From an uncultured Dorea sp. (GTDB taxonomy: Bacteria; Bacillota; Clostridia; Lachnospirales; Lachnospiraceae): a stretch of 14,907 nucleotides of DNA. Each line of letters begins with the position of its first letter. The first letter of the stretch is position 1. Made by a program: the position numbers and the translations under genes. The notes under the pieces were generated by a model. The model searched no databases and was not told the origin of the DNA. It saw only the letters and a list, made by a program, of their open reading frames with translations. Location of the stretch: contig CAJUFA010000050.1 of assembly GCA_910585725.1 (NCBI GenBank), positions 1 through 14,907 on the forward strand. Reading direction: 5' to 3'. Below are positions 13,949 through 14,907 of the stretch, one piece after another.

Positions 13949-13997
13949 GCGCGGCGCGTGCATAGTGGGAATTCTAAAATCAAGGAGAAATAATAAG

Positions 13998-14717
13998 ATG
14001 CAGGGAATAGAGAATAGGAAGCAATGCGCTGCAATTGTTCTTGCAGCCGGACAAGGGAAGAGAATGGGTACCTCTGTTCAAAAGCAATATATCGAGCTGA
14101 ATGGGAAACCTTTGATTTACTATACCCTGCGGGCGTTTCAGGAGTCGGAGATTATTGATACGGTTCTGCTTGTCGTCGGGAAGGAAGAGATCTCTTATGC
14201 GCAGGAGGAGATTGTCGGCAAGTATCATTTTTCGAAAGTGAACGCCGTTATAGAAGGAGGAGAAGAGCGCTATGATTCGGTCTGGAAGGGACTGCAGGCA
14301 ATAGATGAGAGCCGAAATATTTCTTATATATTTATCCATGACGGAGCGAGACCTTTTGTGAATGAGGCAATCCTTAGACGGGGCTATGAATCTGTAGAGC
14401 GATTCAAAGCATGCGTCGCCGGAATGCCGAGTAAAGATACGGTTAAGCTGGCGGATGAAGATGATTTTGCAGTCCATACGCCGGAACGTAAATATGTATG
14501 GGTGATACAGACTCCTCAGATCTTTGAGAAAGAGCTGATTATAGAAGCTTATTCCAGATTGATGAATGCAGAGCATGCGGATGTGACGGACGATGCTATG
14601 GCAGTGGAACGGATGATGGGGGTTCCGATAAAGATGTTTCGGGGGTCTTATGAGAACATTAAGATCACTACGCCGGAAGATCTCAGCATTGCAAAGGTGT
14701 TTTTAGGTAAAGAATAG
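13998..14717 (+). CDS. ispD: 2-C-methyl-D-erythritol 4-phosphate cytidylyltransferase (239 aa)
   Basis: This is the third step of the MEP isoprenoid pathway, making CDP-methylerythritol from MEP and CTP. The nucleotide-binding loop is LAAGQGKRMG (15-24), with K29 in QKQY. GGEERYDSV (87-95) and HDGARPF (114-120) are family hallmarks, and KDTVK, TPQIF and ADVTDDA continue the pattern. The ATG at 13998 is chosen because AAGGAG (13982-13987) lies 10 nt upstream; the in-frame ATG at 13935 overlaps tsaD and lacks a site. It is the last gene of the array. The single step has no obvious tie to tRNA modification except that isoprenoids also feed tRNA i6A. Confidence 0.95.
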   Translation: MQGIENRKQCAAIVLAAGQGKRMGTSVQKQYIELNGKPLIYYTLRAFQESEIIDTVLLVVGKEEISYAQEEIVGKYHFSKVNAVIEGGEERYDSVWKGLQAIDESRNISYIFIHDGARPFVNEAILRRGYESVERFKACVAGMPSKDTVKLADEDDFAVHTPERKYVWVIQTPQIFEKELIIEAYSRLMNAEHADVTDDAMAVERMMGVPIKMFRGSYENIKITTPEDLSIAKVFLGKE

Positions 14718-14789
14718 ACAAGTTTTTACTTATAAATTGTCACTTTATGAATAGTTTTTGAAAAAGATGGGTAAAATGGAAAATAGTTG

Positions 14790-14821
14790 TTGACGCTGTA
14801 AATGTTCTGTGGTAATATAAT
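14790..14821 (+). promoter_or_regulatory. Promoter of tRNA-Ser
   Basis: TTGACG (14790-14795) is followed after 17 nt by TAATAT (14813-14818), overlapping a TATAAT (14816-14821). It lies about 35 nt before the tRNA. The region 14718-14789 holds no gene and only a weak GACAA/TTGTC inverted repeat. Confidence 0.6.
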
Positions 14822-14857
14822 TCATGTCGCGAAAAGCGGAAGAATAATGAAGTATAT

Positions 14858-14907
14858 GGAGAGGTATCGAAGTGGTCATAACGAGGCGGTCTTGAAAACC
14901 GTTTGTC
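14858..14907 (+). tRNA. tRNA-Ser (anticodon TGA), partial
   Basis: This is the 5' half of a class II tRNA cut by the window end. The acceptor 5' strand is GGAGAGG, the D arm contains TCGAAGTGGTCATAACGA, and the anticodon arm is GCGGT-CTTGAAA-ACCGT with TGA at 34-36. The variable and T arms lie outside the window. Confidence 0.9.

Noticed and set aside
14718..14760. GACAA/TTGTC repeat after ispD as the operon terminator
   Set aside because: The stem is only 5 bp with a 15-nt loop and no convincing T run, so I could not support a terminator call.

Overview
The window looks like chromosomal DNA from a low-to-moderate GC Firmicute, most likely a Lachnospiraceae (Clostridia). The grounds are strong AGGAGG-type ribosome binding sites, TTGACA/TATAAT-type promoters, tRNA genes without encoded CCA, and protein sequences that read like Lachnospiraceae housekeeping families. 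The assignment rests on recognition only; no database search was possible.

Layout. Positions 1-1340 are AT-rich and accessory-like: a short LytTR-domain protein with its own promoter, a possible short transcript ending in a strong hairpin, and a decayed IS4/IS1634-like transposase on the minus strand. Positions 1332-1635 hold a minus-strand tRNA-Gln(CUG)/tRNA-Pro(CGG) operon with promoter and terminator. Positions 1745-5741 are a plus-strand run: a ThrE-type threonine/serine exporter, the KtrB/TrkH and KtrA/TrkA potassium uptake pair, and endonuclease III. Positions 5815-7335 carry a small minus-strand conserved-type hypothetical, an HD-domain phosphohydrolase, and a 53-residue ORF at 7174-7335 with a palindromic promoter, structured leader and strong terminator. 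Positions 7438-8770 are minus strand: an RlmI/RlmK-like methyltransferase and a GloA-type VOC protein.

Positions 8847-14717 form one long plus-strand operon-like array: tsaE, tsaB, a threonine aldolase, rimI, a small Cys-rich protein, rnz, tsaD and ispD. Most genes overlap or sit a few bases apart; the largest gap is about 100 nt, before the Cys-rich gene. It combines most of the bacterial t6A tRNA-modification machinery (TsaB/D/E; tsaC is not here) with RNase Z, ribosomal protein acetylation and one isoprenoid step. The window ends inside a tRNA-Ser(UGA) gene.

I see no phage, defence island, CRISPR array or clearly novel large system. The items most worth a second look are the orphan LytTR protein and the small transcript beside it, the palindrome-controlled 53-residue ORF, the in-frame tandem duplication at the nth 3' end, and a threonine aldolase inside the threonine-consuming t6A operon.
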